Shown: positions 32,135 to 41,213 of the stretch, in pieces
How positions within the stretch are numbered: position 1 is the first letter of the stretch
Layout of the letters: each line of letters starts with the position of its first letter
NCBI RefSeq assembly: GCF_019801215.1
Contig: NZ_JAHVJO010000003.1
Location: 248,001 to 312,000, forward strand
Origin: Fictibacillus nanhaiensis
Lineage (GTDB): Bacteria > Bacillota > Bacilli > Bacillales > Fictibacillaceae
Length of the DNA: 64,000 nucleotides
Direction of reading: 5' to 3'
Translations under genes and position numbers: made by a program
Notes under the pieces: generated by a model
Databases searched by the model: none
Told to the model about the DNA's origin: nothing
The model's input: the letters and a program-made list of their open reading frames with translations, nothing else

Positions 32135-32761
32135 TTGGCAAATATTCTAGTTGTCTATTACAGTTCCTATGGACACATATATGAAATGGCACTTGCTGCA
32201 GCTGAAGGAGTTAAACAAGTAGAAGGAACTGAAGTGAAAATTGTAAAGGTACCTGAATTTGAAGTAACGAAAAAATATATGTCGCAGCAAGATGCTTATG
32301 TTAAGGCTCAAGAAGCACAAGCTGACATTCCTGAAGCAACACTAGATGATTTAAAGTGGGCTGACGGAATTGTATGGGGTATCCCAACGAGGTATGGGAT
32401 GATGCCTGCCCAGATCAAACAATTGTTAGATTCTGCCGGGGGGCTTTGGGCTAATGGCGATCTTGAAGGAAAAGCCACAGCAGTTATTACAAGTTCAAAC
32501 ACTATTCATGGAGGACAAGAATCAACGGCAATCACTTCTTTCGTACCCCTTATGCACTTTGGAATGATCTACGTAGGTCTTCCATATGGTGAGAACCCTG
32601 AACAGATGACCGCTGATGGTATTGGTGGGTCTCCTTATGCTGCTTCAACTGTCGCGGGTGCTGATGGAAGCAAACAGCCTGTTGATGCTGAGAAAAAGAT
32701 GGCGTCCCGCCTAGGTGCACGAGTAGCAAAAGTGGCGAAAGCACTAAAAGGAAACATGTAA
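32135..32761 (+). CDS. wrbA: NAD(P)H:quinone oxidoreductase, WrbA type
   Basis: A 208-residue flavodoxin-like protein starting at TTG with AAGGGAGG 8 nt upstream. The FMN phosphate loop is VVYYSSYGHIYEMA at 6-19, and the family motifs GIPTRYGMMPAQIKQLLDSAGGLW and SSNTIHGGQESTAITS are present, as is the C-terminal ASRLGARVAKVA helix. WrbA enzymes reduce quinones by two electrons, avoiding semiquinone radicals. Length is typical (~200). It stands alone, ending at a terminator shared with copZ. Confidence 0.95.
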   Translation: MANILVVYYSSYGHIYEMALAAAEGVKQVEGTEVKIVKVPEFEVTKKYMSQQDAYVKAQEAQADIPEATLDDLKWADGIVWGIPTRYGMMPAQIKQLLDSAGGLWANGDLEGKATAVITSSNTIHGGQESTAITSFVPLMHFGMIYVGLPYGENPEQMTADGIGGSPYAASTVAGADGSKQPVDAEKKMASRLGARVAKVAKALKGNM

Positions 32762-32776
32762 TAAATCAATAATAGT

Positions 32777-32817
32777 AAAAAAGCATCCCTTTCCACCGAA
32801 AGAGATGCTTTTTTATT
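32777..32817. terminator. Bidirectional terminator between wrbA and copZ
   Basis: AAAAAAGCATC/GATGCTTTTTT stem with a CTTTC/GAAAG inner pairing and T/A tails on both sides. Confidence 0.88.
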
Positions 32818-32834
32818 AACTTCAATATCTACCA

Positions 32835-33044
32835 TTATTTTTTCACATCGTATCCTTGTTCTTCAATCGCTTCAATCATCTGAGAATCTGTAATTTGAGA
32901 AGCATCTACTTCTACTTCAACAGTTCCTTCTTCTAAATGAACAACTACATTCTTCACTCCTTCGAGATCTGAGAGTGCGTTAGCAACTGCACTCTTACAA
33001 TGTCCACACGTCATACCTTCTACATGTAAAGTCTTCTTTTCCAT
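32835..33044 (-). CDS. copZ: Copper chaperone CopZ
   Basis: A 69-residue HMA-domain protein with the Cu(I) site GMTCGHC at 9-15 and the ferredoxin-like beta-alpha-beta pattern (KTLHVEG, VVHLEEGTVEVEVD, IEEQGYDVKK). It carries Cu(I) to the CopA ATPase encoded 22 nt upstream. AGGAGG lies 7-8 nt before the ATG. As last gene of csoR-copA-copZ it should be induced by copper. Confidence 0.96.
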   Translation of the reverse strand: MEKKTLHVEGMTCGHCKSAVANALSDLEGVKNVVVHLEEGTVEVEVDASQITDSQMIEAIEEQGYDVKK

Positions 33045-33066
33045 TTTTCATTTTCCTCCTATAACG

Positions 33067-35463
33067 TTAGTTTAATTTTATGCGTTTTAATCGCAGAGCA
33101 TTGGAAACAACAGATACCGAACTAAATGCCATAGCAGCACCCGCTACCCATGGCTCTAACAGTCCTAGTGCAGCAACCGGAATACCTGCCGTGTTGTAGA
33201 ATAATGCCCAAAACAAGTTTTGCTTAATGTTTCTCATCGTTTTCCGGCTCAGCTCAATCGCCTTAGGAATATGCTTCAAGTCTCCACCAACTAGTGTTAC
33301 GTCAGCGGCTTCAATCGCTACGTCAGTACCTGTTCCAATAGCCATACCAATATCCGCCGTAGCTAAAGCTGGAGCATCATTAATGCCATCCCCAACCATA
33401 GCTACTTTTTTTCCTTTTTCCTGAAGTTCTTTTACTTTTTGTGCCTTTTCTTCTGGTAGTACTTCAGCAAAAACACCTTCAATATCCACTTGTTTAGCAA
33501 TTGCAGTTGCTGTTCTTTCATTATCCCCAGTTATCATATATACCTCAATACCCAGTTTAGATAAAGAGTTAATCGCATGTTTGGAAGATTCTTTAACGGT
33601 ATCTGCAACTGCAATGATCAAAACCAGTTCTCCGTCTGCGGCTCCGAACATGGCAGTTTTGCCTTCACTTTCAAGTTTTTGCACGGTTTGTTCGTGCTCT
33701 TTATAGGAAATCCCATTATCCTTAAGCAGTTTTCTTGTACCCACAAGTATGTTTTTACCGTTTACAACTGCTTCAATCCCATGTCCTGGAATCGCGTTAA
33801 ATGTTTCTGTACTTACCGATTTTATTTCATTTCTTTTTCCATACTCTACAATGGCTTCTGCTAAAGGATGTTCTGAATTTTTTTCAGCCGAAATGATTTC
33901 AGGAAGATAGCCTTCTTTGAGTTCCACCACATCAGTAACTTGTGGCTTTCCTTTTGTCACAGTACCTGTTTTATCTAAAAGAACAGCTGAAATCTTATGT
34001 GCTCCTTCTAAGTACTCCCCTCCTTTGAACAAGATGCCTTGCTCTGCGCCTTTTCCTGTCCCGACCATGATGGAAGTAGGAGTTGCGAGCCCAAGCGCAC
34101 AAGGACACGCAATCACTAAAATGGCGATTGAAACCTCTAAAGCCTGTGGTAGGTTGCCAGGTGATACGAATGAATACCAGACAATAAAAGATAGTATGGA
34201 AATTCCCACAACAACAGGAACAAAAACTCCTGATATGGTGTCTGCCATTCTTTGAATTGGTGCTTTAGAGCCCTGTGCTTCTTCAACAATCTTTATAATA
34301 CCGGCTAATACCGTTTCCTTGCCTACTTTTTCAGCCTTCATCTGAAGTGTTCCGTTTTTATTGATGGTTGAACCAATGACAACGTCACCCTCCCCTTTTT
34401 CAATGGGAATGGATTCCCCTGTAATCATGCTTTCATCGACAGATGAGTTCCCTTTGATTACATGGCCATCTACAGGAATCTTTTCTCCGGGTCTGACAAT
34501 CAAAGTGTCTCCTGCAGCAACTTGGTCTAATGGAACCTTTACTTCTTCACCATCACGAATGGCAGTTGCTTCTTTCGCTTGAAGATTCAACAGTTTTGAT
34601 ATGGCTTCTGTTGTCCTGCCTTTTGCAAGAGTTTCAAAATATTTACCTACTAAAATTAACGTAATCAGCACCGCGCTTGTTTCAAAATAAAGCTCTGGAT
34701 TATAAGCAGGATTACCGATCGTCTTAATTGATTCATAAACACTATAAAAGAAAGCAGCTGATGTTCCTAATGCAACGAGAACATCCATATTAGCACTTTT
34801 GTTTCGCAGCGCCCGGTAGGAACCAGCGTAAAACGCACCTCCGATATAAAACTGAACAACGGAAGCAAGTGCGAGCTGAAACCACGGGTTCATCAGTAAA
34901 TGAGGCATCGGTAACCCCGTATCCCAAGGCATGTGTGCGATCATCGTATAAAGAAGTGGCATAGATAAAAGAATAGAAAGGATGAGTTTTCTTCTTTTAG
35001 ATGAAATCTCTTGTTTCTTTTGACTTTTTTTCACTTCTCTGGCCTGTTTAATGGAACCTTTATACCCGAGCTTTTCCATTTTGTGCAATACATCTTCAAC
35101 GCTCAATATAGCGGGGTTGTACTCAATAGTTCCCGTCTCAGCTGTTAAATTAACAGAAGCGGAAGAAACACCCTCCATTCGGGTTAATCCTTTTTCTATA
35201 CGAGTTGAACAAGCTGCACATGTCATCCCGCTAATATCTATCTCTACTTTTTCTTTTGCAACACCATAACCTAGTTTTTCTATTTTTTGTTCGATGTCTT
35301 GTAACTTCGTGACAGCTGGGTCATATTTTACTGAGGCTTTCTCCATGGCTAGGTTCACATTCGCATCTACGCCGTCCATTTTATTCAGTACTTTTTCAAT
35401 GCGTACTGCACATGCAGAGCACGTCATGCCTGATATATCGAGATTCGTTTCCTTATGGCCCAT
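33067..35463 (-). CDS. copA: Copper-exporting P1B-type ATPase CopA
   Basis: A 798-residue pump. Two N-terminal HMA domains carry MTCSAC (Cys15/Cys18) and MTCAAC (Cys82/Cys85). Eight membrane segments follow; the sixth holds the transport motif CPC in [14 protein letters not shown]. The TGES actuator loop, phosphorylation motif [11 protein letters not shown], an HP dipeptide (SEHPLAEAI) and [12 protein letters not shown] are all intact. The last two segments include the YN and MxxSS copper-site residues ([15 protein letters not shown]). It expels Cu(I). csoR lies 20 nt upstream in the same transcript. Confidence 0.97.
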   Translation of the reverse strand: MGHKETNLDISGMTCSACAVRIEKVLNKMDGVDANVNLAMEKASVKYDPAVTKLQDIEQKIEKLGYGVAKEKVEIDISGMTCAACSTRIEKGLTRMEGVSSASVNLTAETGTIEYNPAILSVEDVLHKMEKLGYKGSIKQAREVKKSQKKQEISSKRRKLILSILLSMPLLYTMIAHMPWDTGLPMPHLLMNPWFQLALASVVQFYIGGAFYAGSYRALRNKSANMDVLVALGTSAAFFYSVYESIKTIGNPAYNPELYFETSAVLITLILVGKYFETLAKGRTTEAISKLLNLQAKEATAIRDGEEVKVPLDQVAAGDTLIVRPGEKIPVDGHVIKGNSSVDESMITGESIPIEKGEGDVVIGSTINKNGTLQMKAEKVGKETVLAGIIKIVEEAQGSKAPIQRMADTISGVFVPVVVGISILSFIVWYSFVSPGNLPQALEVSIAILVIACPCALGLATPTSIMVGTGKGAEQGILFKGGEYLEGAHKISAVLLDKTGTVTKGKPQVTDVVELKEGYLPEIISAEKNSEHPLAEAIVEYGKRNEIKSVSTETFNAIPGHGIEAVVNGKNILVGTRKLLKDNGISYKEHEQTVQKLESEGKTAMFGAADGELVLIIAVADTVKESSKHAINSLSKLGIEVYMITGDNERTATAIAKQVDIEGVFAEVLPEEKAQKVKELQEKGKKVAMVGDGINDAPALATADIGMAIGTGTDVAIEAADVTLVGGDLKHIPKAIELSRKTMRNIKQNLFWALFYNTAGIPVAALGLLEPWVAGAAMAFSSVSVVSNALRLKRIKLN

Positions 35464-35482
35464 GGTTATCCACCTACCCTTA

Positions 35483-35767
35483 TTATTTTGAAAATTGTTT
35501 AATCACTCTCATTAATTCCTCGATTGATTCCTTACCGTTTCCTGACTGAACGGCGTCACTTACGCAATGATGTGTATGATTCTCCATGAGTTGAAAGCCT
35601 ACTTTCTTAAGGCCAGCGGAAACAGCTGATATTTGAACAAGAACATCTATACAGTACCGGTCTTCTTCAATCATTTTTTGCAGTCCCCGTACCTGTCCTT
35701 CAATCTTTCTTAAACGATTGTTTAACTCATGTTTGTTACTTTCAGAGCGATGTGTATGTTTCTCCAC
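35483..35767 (-). CDS. csoR: Copper-sensing repressor CsoR
   Basis: A 94-residue all-helical DUF156 protein starting at GTG. The Cu(I) ligands appear in order: Cys in [11 protein letters not shown], His in NHTHHC and the following Cys, the C-H-C set of Cso[20 protein letters not shown] forms the DNA-contacting helix. Apo-CsoR blocks the promoter; Cu(I) binding releases it. It is the first gene of the copper operon and its own operator lies in the promoter at 35808-35836. Confidence 0.94.
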   Translation of the reverse strand: MEKHTHRSESNKHELNNRLRKIEGQVRGLQKMIEEDRYCIDVLVQISAVSAGLKKVGFQLMENHTHHCVSDAVQSGNGKESIEELMRVIKQFSK

Positions 35768-35807
35768 AATCCATCATCCTTCCTAAAAGTCGTCTATCTA
35801 TGTATAG

Positions 35808-35836
35808 AATATACTATACCCCCCTATAGTATTCAA
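35808..35836 (-). promoter_or_regulatory. csoR-copA-copZ promoter and CsoR operator
   Basis: Minus-strand TTGAAT (35836-35831), 17-nt spacer, TATATT (35813-35808). The spacer holds a dyad ACTATA-N6-TATAGT around a GGGGGG core (35813-35830), matching the G-tract palindrome bound by CsoR. Confidence 0.88.
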
Positions 35837-35904
35837 ATGGTTAGATCTTCATTTCTTTTTTTAGCTCTTCTGATTTTAAGCGGATACCAAACACACTTTC
35901 TTCT

Positions 35905-35943
35905 TATTACAACAACAATGTTTACGAAAACAGCCTCTTTTTA
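35905..35943 (+). repeat. 3' tail fragment of the dispersed repeat (copy 5)
   Basis: AACAATGTTTACGAAAACAG followed by CCTCTTTTT matches the tail of copies 1, 2 and 4. On the minus strand it supplies the last codons and stop of the TVP38-family gene. Confidence 0.55.
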
Positions 35944-36470
35944 AGGATGCCGAATAAGCATGCTGCAGCAATTATCCCTAGAATGATCTTTCCTTCTGTG
36001 TTCCATTCTGTAATGTTGTAAACGGAGTAAGCTTCCAATAAAAGCGCGGGGATCTTTCCGATCGAGCTCGCTAAAACAAAAACAGTCACAGAAACAGCTC
36101 CTATTGCTCCTGCAAAAGTTACTAATCCAGAAGGTACGAATGGAAGCATCCGCAAAGAGAATAGGATGACAAAAGCTTCTTTTCCTTTTGCGCTAAGCAA
36201 CCTAACCACCAGGGGGTACTTCTCCAGTTTTTGTCGTGACACTCGTTTAAATCCTTTTCGGTATAAAACAAACGAAACGAGAGCACCGATTGCTTCCCCA
36301 ATAAAGGAAATGAGCGTTCCTGTCCAAAACCCAAAGAACACGATGTTTGCCGCTGTTAAAAATACAGACGGAACAAGTCCTAAAATCGCAATGACTATGT
36401 TTAAAATGATAGACACGGTTATTGCCCATTCACTATATTCGTAAAAAAACGCTATAATTGTTTCAGTCAT
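35922..36470 (-). CDS. TVP38/TMEM64 (VTT-domain) membrane protein
   Basis: A 182-residue membrane protein. ATG 36470 is preferred (GGAGG 9 nt upstream) over an in-frame start at 36539 that lies beyond the terminator of the cadmium ATPase gene. The VTT/DedA-type signature is seen in GLVPSVFLTAANIVFFGFWTG and SFIGEAIGALVSFVLYRKGF with SLRMLPFVPSGLVTFAGAI. The family has been linked to lipid scrambling and membrane homeostasis. Its C-terminal KKRLFS lies in a repeat fragment, so the end may have been altered by that insertion. Confidence 0.85.
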   Translation of the reverse strand: MTETIIAFFYEYSEWAITVSIILNIVIAILGLVPSVFLTAANIVFFGFWTGTLISFIGEAIGALVSFVLYRKGFKRVSRQKLEKYPLVVRLLSAKGKEAFVILFSLRMLPFVPSGLVTFAGAIGAVSVTVFVLASSIGKIPALLLEAYSVYNITEWNTEGKIILGIIAAACLFGILKKRLFS

Positions 36471-36518
36471 CGTGCACTGCCTCCAATCAAGAGCATACTT
36501 ACCTATATGTATCGTACT

Positions 36519-36545
36519 AAAAAAGCCATGCATCTGCATGGCTTA
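36519..36545 (-). terminator. Terminator of the cadA-type operon
   Basis: Perfect 10-bp stem AAGCCATGCA/TGCATGGCTT with a 2-nt centre and TTTT tail, overlapping the ATPase stop codon. Confidence 0.88.
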
Positions 36546-38606
36546 TGATTTTTCTTTTTTCTGCTTATGCAGCAATACTGTCAAACTGATGAGTGTAACA
36601 AGAATCGTTGCTCCCATATCAGACAGAATCGCAATCCATAAGGTTAACCAGCCTGGAATCGTCAAAAGAAGTGCAAAGATTTTAAGTCCCAGTGACAACC
36701 CGATGTTCCACTTGATAATCTGGTTTACCTTTCTTGATATATCAACTGCATCCGGAAGTTTTCCTAAATGATCTTGCATGAGCACGATATCAGCTGTTTC
36801 AATAGCACTGTCTGTACCCTTTCCCATCGCAATACCAAGATCTGCTGTTGCAAGGGCGGGTGCATCATTTATTCCATCACCGACCATCGCAACTTTCCCT
36901 TTTGTCTTTAGCATTTTTACCTTTTCTACCTTTTCTTCGGGAAGAAGTCCTCCAAAGAATGCAGAAACCCCTGTTTGGTTTGCCACTTTTTCGGCAACGA
37001 TTGGATGGTCTCCTGTTAACATGATGGTTTCTTTGATTCCGTTACGATGAAGGTCACGAATGATGTCCTTGCTCTCTTTTCTTATCTCATCAGCGATTGC
37101 GAATAGTCCTAGGACTTCCGTTTCTGTCGCGACGAGAACAATCGTGTTTCCTTCTCTTTTTTGTTGTTCTATTTCTTTTTTGATTTCTTCATCTGTAAGG
37201 TCACCGATTAATGTTTCATTTCCTAATCTGTAAGTGACACCCTCAATTTCAGCTGTTATTCCTTGACCTGATACCGTTTTTATCTCATCTGGTTCTGTTT
37301 TTTCAACACCAAGCTCTACGCAGTGTGTGATTACCGCTTTTGCTAAAGGATGAGAGGATGATTGTTCGATCGCATAAGCAATCTTATAAAAATCAGGATG
37401 GTACACACGCTCTGCTACAACATGCGGTTCCCCTAATGTCAATGTGCCTGTTTTGTCAAAAGCGATCATATCGATCCTAGACAGTTGTTCTAAATGAGCT
37501 CCGCCTTTTATTAATATACCATTCCGAGCATTTACGGTGATTCCTGACAGAATGGCAATGGGAGAAGATAGGATAAGAGCACACGGACAGCCAACAATTA
37601 ATACAGCAAGACCTTGATAGAACCATTCCCCCCACGCTCCATTGAACAGTAGAGGAGGAACAACCATAACAAGTACAGAGATCAGCATGATAGCGGGCGT
37701 ATAGTAATTAGCAAATCGATTAATAAACAGCTCTGTCGGCGTTTTTGATTCTTGCGCTTCTTGAACGAGAGCAAGAATCTTAGAAAGAGCTGATTCCTGA
37801 TAAGGTTTTGTCACTTTAACATGAAGAACACCTTCATTGTTTATACTGCCGCCAAAAACAGGTTCTCCGCTTTCTTTTTCAACAGGCAATGATTCCCCTG
37901 TTATGGCCGCTTCATTAACTGAGCTTTTTCCATAAACCACAACGCCATCAGATGGGATCTTTTGACCTGTTTTCACTAACACCACATCATTGACATTTAA
38001 TTCTTCTATCGAAACTGTCACATAATCGTTTTCTCTTATTAAAAGAGCTTCCTTTGGCGCGACTTCAAGCAAAGATTCCATAGAACGGCGAGCTTTCTCC
38101 ATTCCGTAGGATTCAAGCAATTCATTGATGCCAAAGAGGATAGCAACAAGAGCGGCTTCTTTCCACTCTCCAATAGATACGGCACCTATTAAGGCAACAG
38201 TCATCAGAGTATTGATATCGAATTTTATTTTTGCAAGGTTACGCAAGCCCTTTAGGAACGTTGAATACCCGCTTAGAATGGTTGCTGATGCATACATAAT
38301 TATAGGGAAAACAGAATTGTCTGTGTACCATTCAGCACCTAATGCACCAAGAAATGATGCAAAAGATACGTATAAAGAAATTAAGAGCCAATTCGGACCT
38401 TTTGGCTTTCCATCTGTTTCAAAACGGACGTTTTCTGATGATAAAATAGAACGAACAGCGTTTATATCCATTTCTTCATTGAGCACTACTTTGCTTGAAT
38501 TAAACTGGACTTTCGCTTCTTCTCCCAGAGGCAGCTGCTTTATTTGCTCTTCAAGTTTCAATGCGCAATGTCCGCAGGATAATCCAGTAATCTTATATTC
38601 CTTCAT
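36543..38606 (-). CDS. cadA: Cd2+/Zn2+-exporting P1B-type ATPase (CadA/ZntA type)
   Basis: A 687-residue pump with one N-terminal HMA domain (GLSCGHCALKLEEQ, Cys10/Cys13). The membrane CPC is in GCPCALILSSPIAIL, the wording of Zn/Cd/Pb pumps rather than copper pumps. TGES, DKTGTLTLGEP, SSHPLAKAV and [12 protein letters not shown] are intact, and the last segments contain the Lys/Asp residues typical of this class (KWNIGLSLGLKIF, ILSDMGATILV). It expels Cd2+, Zn2+ or Pb2+. An ArsR/SmtB repressor gene lies 17 nt upstream. Confidence 0.95.
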   Translation of the reverse strand: MKEYKITGLSCGHCALKLEEQIKQLPLGEEAKVQFNSSKVVLNEEMDINAVRSILSSENVRFETDGKPKGPNWLLISLYVSFASFLGALGAEWYTDNSVFPIIMYASATILSGYSTFLKGLRNLAKIKFDINTLMTVALIGAVSIGEWKEAALVAILFGINELLESYGMEKARRSMESLLEVAPKEALLIRENDYVTVSIEELNVNDVVLVKTGQKIPSDGVVVYGKSSVNEAAITGESLPVEKESGEPVFGGSINNEGVLHVKVTKPYQESALSKILALVQEAQESKTPTELFINRFANYYTPAIMLISVLVMVVPPLLFNGAWGEWFYQGLAVLIVGCPCALILSSPIAILSGITVNARNGILIKGGAHLEQLSRIDMIAFDKTGTLTLGEPHVVAERVYHPDFYKIAYAIEQSSSHPLAKAVITHCVELGVEKTEPDEIKTVSGQGITAEIEGVTYRLGNETLIGDLTDEEIKKEIEQQKREGNTIVLVATETEVLGLFAIADEIRKESKDIIRDLHRNGIKETIMLTGDHPIVAEKVANQTGVSAFFGGLLPEEKVEKVKMLKTKGKVAMVGDGINDAPALATADLGIAMGKGTDSAIETADIVLMQDHLGKLPDAVDISRKVNQIIKWNIGLSLGLKIFALLLTIPGWLTLWIAILSDMGATILVTLISLTVLLHKQKKEKS

Positions 38607-38623
38607 CTGTCGTCCCTCCTCTC

Positions 38624-38938
38624 TTAGTCGTGTCTTGCATGATGGATGGATTGATGCAAGAGGGTCATAACATGTTCATCATCGATTGAATAAAAAAGGG
38701 TCGTTCCTGAACGTCTAAATTTTACAAGTCTGAGGTTTTTTAAAAAACGCAGCTGATGGGAAACTGTCGACTGCATAAGTGACAGTTGTTCGGCTATTTC
38801 AGAAACACTGCATTCATTTTCTCCTAACAAATGCAGAATTCGAATTCGGGTTGGATCGGAAAGTGCTTTGAACGTTTGGGACACAATAAATAGTGTTTCC
38901 TCATCCAGTTGTTCATATTTCTTATTGTTTTCTGTCAT
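38624..38938 (-). CDS. ArsR/SmtB-family metal-responsive repressor (CzrA/CadC-like)
   Basis: A 104-residue winged-helix regulator. DNA-binding core: [42 protein letters not shown]. The last helix carries a [18 protein letters not shown] pattern, the alpha-5 Asp-His/His-His site of Zn sensors such as CzrA and SmtB; there is no ELCV Cys pair, arguing against a CadC-type Cd site. It should repress itself and the P-type ATPase from the dyad at 38972-38993. Confidence 0.93.
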   Translation of the reverse strand: MTENNKKYEQLDEETLFIVSQTFKALSDPTRIRILHLLGENECSVSEIAEQLSLMQSTVSHQLRFLKNLRLVKFRRSGTTLFYSIDDEHVMTLLHQSIHHARHD

Positions 38939-38971
38939 GAACTGACACCCCCAAATCGTACTCTCTTTTTA

Positions 38972-38993
38972 TATATGAATATGTGCTCATATA
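38972..38993 (-). promoter_or_regulatory. ArsR/SmtB-type operator
   Basis: Inverted repeat TATATGA-N8-TCATATA, the core of the SmtB/CzrA operator consensus, 34 bp upstream of the repressor's start codon. Confidence 0.8.
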
Positions 38994-39029
38994 TGTTACA
39001 TCAAGTGTAACGAATTTTTTAATAAAGTG

Positions 39030-39058
39030 CAAAAAAAAATGGATTTCTCCATTTTTCT
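39030..39058 (-). terminator. Terminator of the DUF418 gene
   Basis: Minus-strand AAAATGGA/TCCATTTT hairpin with a GAAA loop and T9 tail, at the stop codon. Confidence 0.85.
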
Positions 39059-40268
39059 AAGCAGAACTTGCTGATTTTCTTTTTAATCTCTGTTTTTTAC
39101 CGTACGTCAATGTCCTCCAAACCCACTCTAAAGGACCCATATAATAATTTGCGAGCCACCACTTTGAGAATTGGACTTGAGCTGTAAATATGACGATAGC
39201 AATCGTTACACCAACAAACGGACCATACATCCCATAAAGTCCTAAACCATAACTGTAAAAGATGAATGTAGCCACAATGGATTGTGCTAAATAGTTCGTA
39301 AACGCCATTCTGCCAGTTGCCCGAAACAAATTAAACAATCGTTTAAACTTCCCTGCTCTAATAAGCAAAACAACTGAACAAATATAAAATAGGCTCATCA
39401 TTGCACCACCAAATTCATAACCCCATGACATGGCTGTATCATATCGCCAATCTTCTCCTTTAAAAGGAAAAAGCACGATAGGCAGCAGCTTGCTTCCACA
39501 TCCCAAAAATAAGGATACCCCCCATAACAACCATACTTGTTTACTAGAAAAGGTACGCTTTTTTGCAGCATATGCCCCAAATAGAAACATAGGAAGCAAA
39601 CCAGCTACAAAAAATAAGAAATAACTGTTGAGGTCACTCCATTCACGAATTCTTTCTTGCATGATCTCTATGTAAGTACCCTCACTGTATATAGAAATGG
39701 ATTGATCGATTTCACGTTCATGCTGCTCATTTAATGCACTTTGGTAACTTATAGCAGCACCACTAGACCAATAATTATACGTTAACAGGCTCATCAGCAA
39801 ACTGTAAACGACAAGTAAAATGAGCCCTACTATTAACAAAACGTTACGAGGCAGTCGGTAAAAGATAAGCATGACTATTCCGATCACTGAATAAGTAATG
39901 AGGATGTCACCATACCAAAAGAAAATCACATGAATGGCTCCAAACAAAAACAGCACAACCTGTCTTCTCAGGAAAATCGGAACAAACTTTCGATTGTTTT
40001 CTTTTGCTCTTTCCGCCATTAAAATCAATCCAAAACCAAATAAGAAAGAAAACATCGTAATAAAGTTGCCTTGAACGAAAAATTCAAGCAAAAGGTTAGT
40101 CCAAACATTATATGGCTGATCAAAATATTCATAGCTCAGCGCCCGAATAGGAGAATCGGGCCCTGAAAAGGACTTCATATTTACGAGCAATATACCAAAA
40201 ATCGCCAAACCACGAAGGATGTCCAATGACTCAATTCTTTGATTTTCCCCTACTGGTGTCCATTTCAT
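39057..40268 (-). CDS. DUF418 / YeiB-family membrane protein
   Basis: A 403-residue protein with about ten membrane segments. The start IESLDILRGLAIFGILLVNM is the YeiB/acyltransferase-3-like motif; the C-terminal DUF418 region contains GRMAFTNYLAQSIVATFIFY and ends PLEWVWRTLTYGKKQ, the typical closing motif. Members are thought to be involved in envelope or transport processes; biochemical role unknown. The ribosome binding site is weak. It is divergent from the SGNH hydrolase operon. Confidence 0.9.
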   Translation of the reverse strand: MKWTPVGENQRIESLDILRGLAIFGILLVNMKSFSGPDSPIRALSYEYFDQPYNVWTNLLLEFFVQGNFITMFSFLFGFGLILMAERAKENNRKFVPIFLRRQVVLFLFGAIHVIFFWYGDILITYSVIGIVMLIFYRLPRNVLLIVGLILLVVYSLLMSLLTYNYWSSGAAISYQSALNEQHEREIDQSISIYSEGTYIEIMQERIREWSDLNSYFLFFVAGLLPMFLFGAYAAKKRTFSSKQVWLLWGVSLFLGCGSKLLPIVLFPFKGEDWRYDTAMSWGYEFGGAMMSLFYICSVVLLIRAGKFKRLFNLFRATGRMAFTNYLAQSIVATFIFYSYGLGLYGMYGPFVGVTIAIVIFTAQVQFSKWWLANYYMGPLEWVWRTLTYGKKQRLKRKSASSA

Positions 40269-40412
40269 AATTTAATCAACTTCAGATTATTTTGCATGTT
40301 TCCACTCCCTTTGGTTTATTTTACCTCATATAGGCAAAAAAGTTAGAAAAAGCTTCAGTATTTGCTATCCTATAAAGAACAGATAAAGAGAATGAGGAAG
40401 GATGAATCTGTT

Positions 40413-41213
40413 TTGAAAAAATACACGTTAACTTTAGTATCTTTCGTCTCTATTGCAGCAAGTCTTTTATGGCTGTTTGGCTTAGGCTGGACCTTTCAGG
40501 ATCAATTCTCAGCAAACAAAAAATTTGACCAGCCCAAGGTAAAAACAGATTCAGTCACATCAAAACAAGATGACGCCTTATCGATCTTTGCCTTAGGTGA
40601 TTCTTTAACACGTGGAACAGGTGATGCTGACGGCAACGGCTATACAGGTTATCTATCAGATCTCTTAAAAAAGAAATCTGAACAAGAGATCACCCTCGTC
40701 AACACAGCAGTAAAAGGGGAAACCTCTTCTGGTCTTCTTAAGCAAATGAAGCAAAGTGAGATTCAAAGGCAAGCAAAACAAGCGGATGTCATTGTTATGA
40801 CAATCGGCGGAAACGACTTGTTTCAGCAAGGTGCTGCTCTGGAATCCTTGAACATGGATACAATCAACAGTCAAAAACAGTTGTATTTGACAAATGTAAA
40901 AAAAATCTATGAACAGCTGCGTGCGCAAAATGAAGAAGCTGTCATTTATCACGTTGGACTTTACAACCCCTTCAGCAATCTTCCTGATGCAAAAACCACT
41001 TCTTCAATCGTGAGAGACTGGAATTTTCAGACGGCAGAAATGGCAGCTAACTTTGAGAACATCATTTATGTACCAACGTTTGACCTTTTTCAGCTGCAGG
41101 TTGAAAATTATTTATATACCGATCAGTTTCATCCGAATACTGAAGGATATAAGCTGATCGCAGAACGTGTTGCCTCACTGATTACGTTTGAACAGGAGGG
41201 GAACGAATCATGA
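40413..41213 (+). CDS. Membrane-anchored SGNH/GDSL hydrolase
   Basis: About 266 residues. The TTG giving LKKYTLTLVSF is the likely start, behind AGGAAGG; in-frame starts at 40392 (ATG) and 40362 (TTG) cannot be excluded. A membrane anchor or signal occupies about 5-27. The catalytic blocks are ALGDSLTRGTGD (block I Ser), GETSSGLL (block II), IGGNDLF (block III) and DQFHPNTEGYK (block V Asp/His). It is an esterase or lipase acting outside the membrane. The stop overlaps the next gene (ATGA), linking it to an ABC exporter. Confidence 0.87.
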   Translation: MKKYTLTLVSFVSIAASLLWLFGLGWTFQDQFSANKKFDQPKVKTDSVTSKQDDALSIFALGDSLTRGTGDADGNGYTGYLSDLLKKKSEQEITLVNTAVKGETSSGLLKQMKQSEIQRQAKQADVIVMTIGGNDLFQQGAALESLNMDTINSQKQLYLTNVKKIYEQLRAQNEEAVIYHVGLYNPFSNLPDAKTTSSIVRDWNFQTAEMAANFENIIYVPTFDLFQLQVENYLYTDQFHPNTEGYKLIAERVASLITFEQEGNES

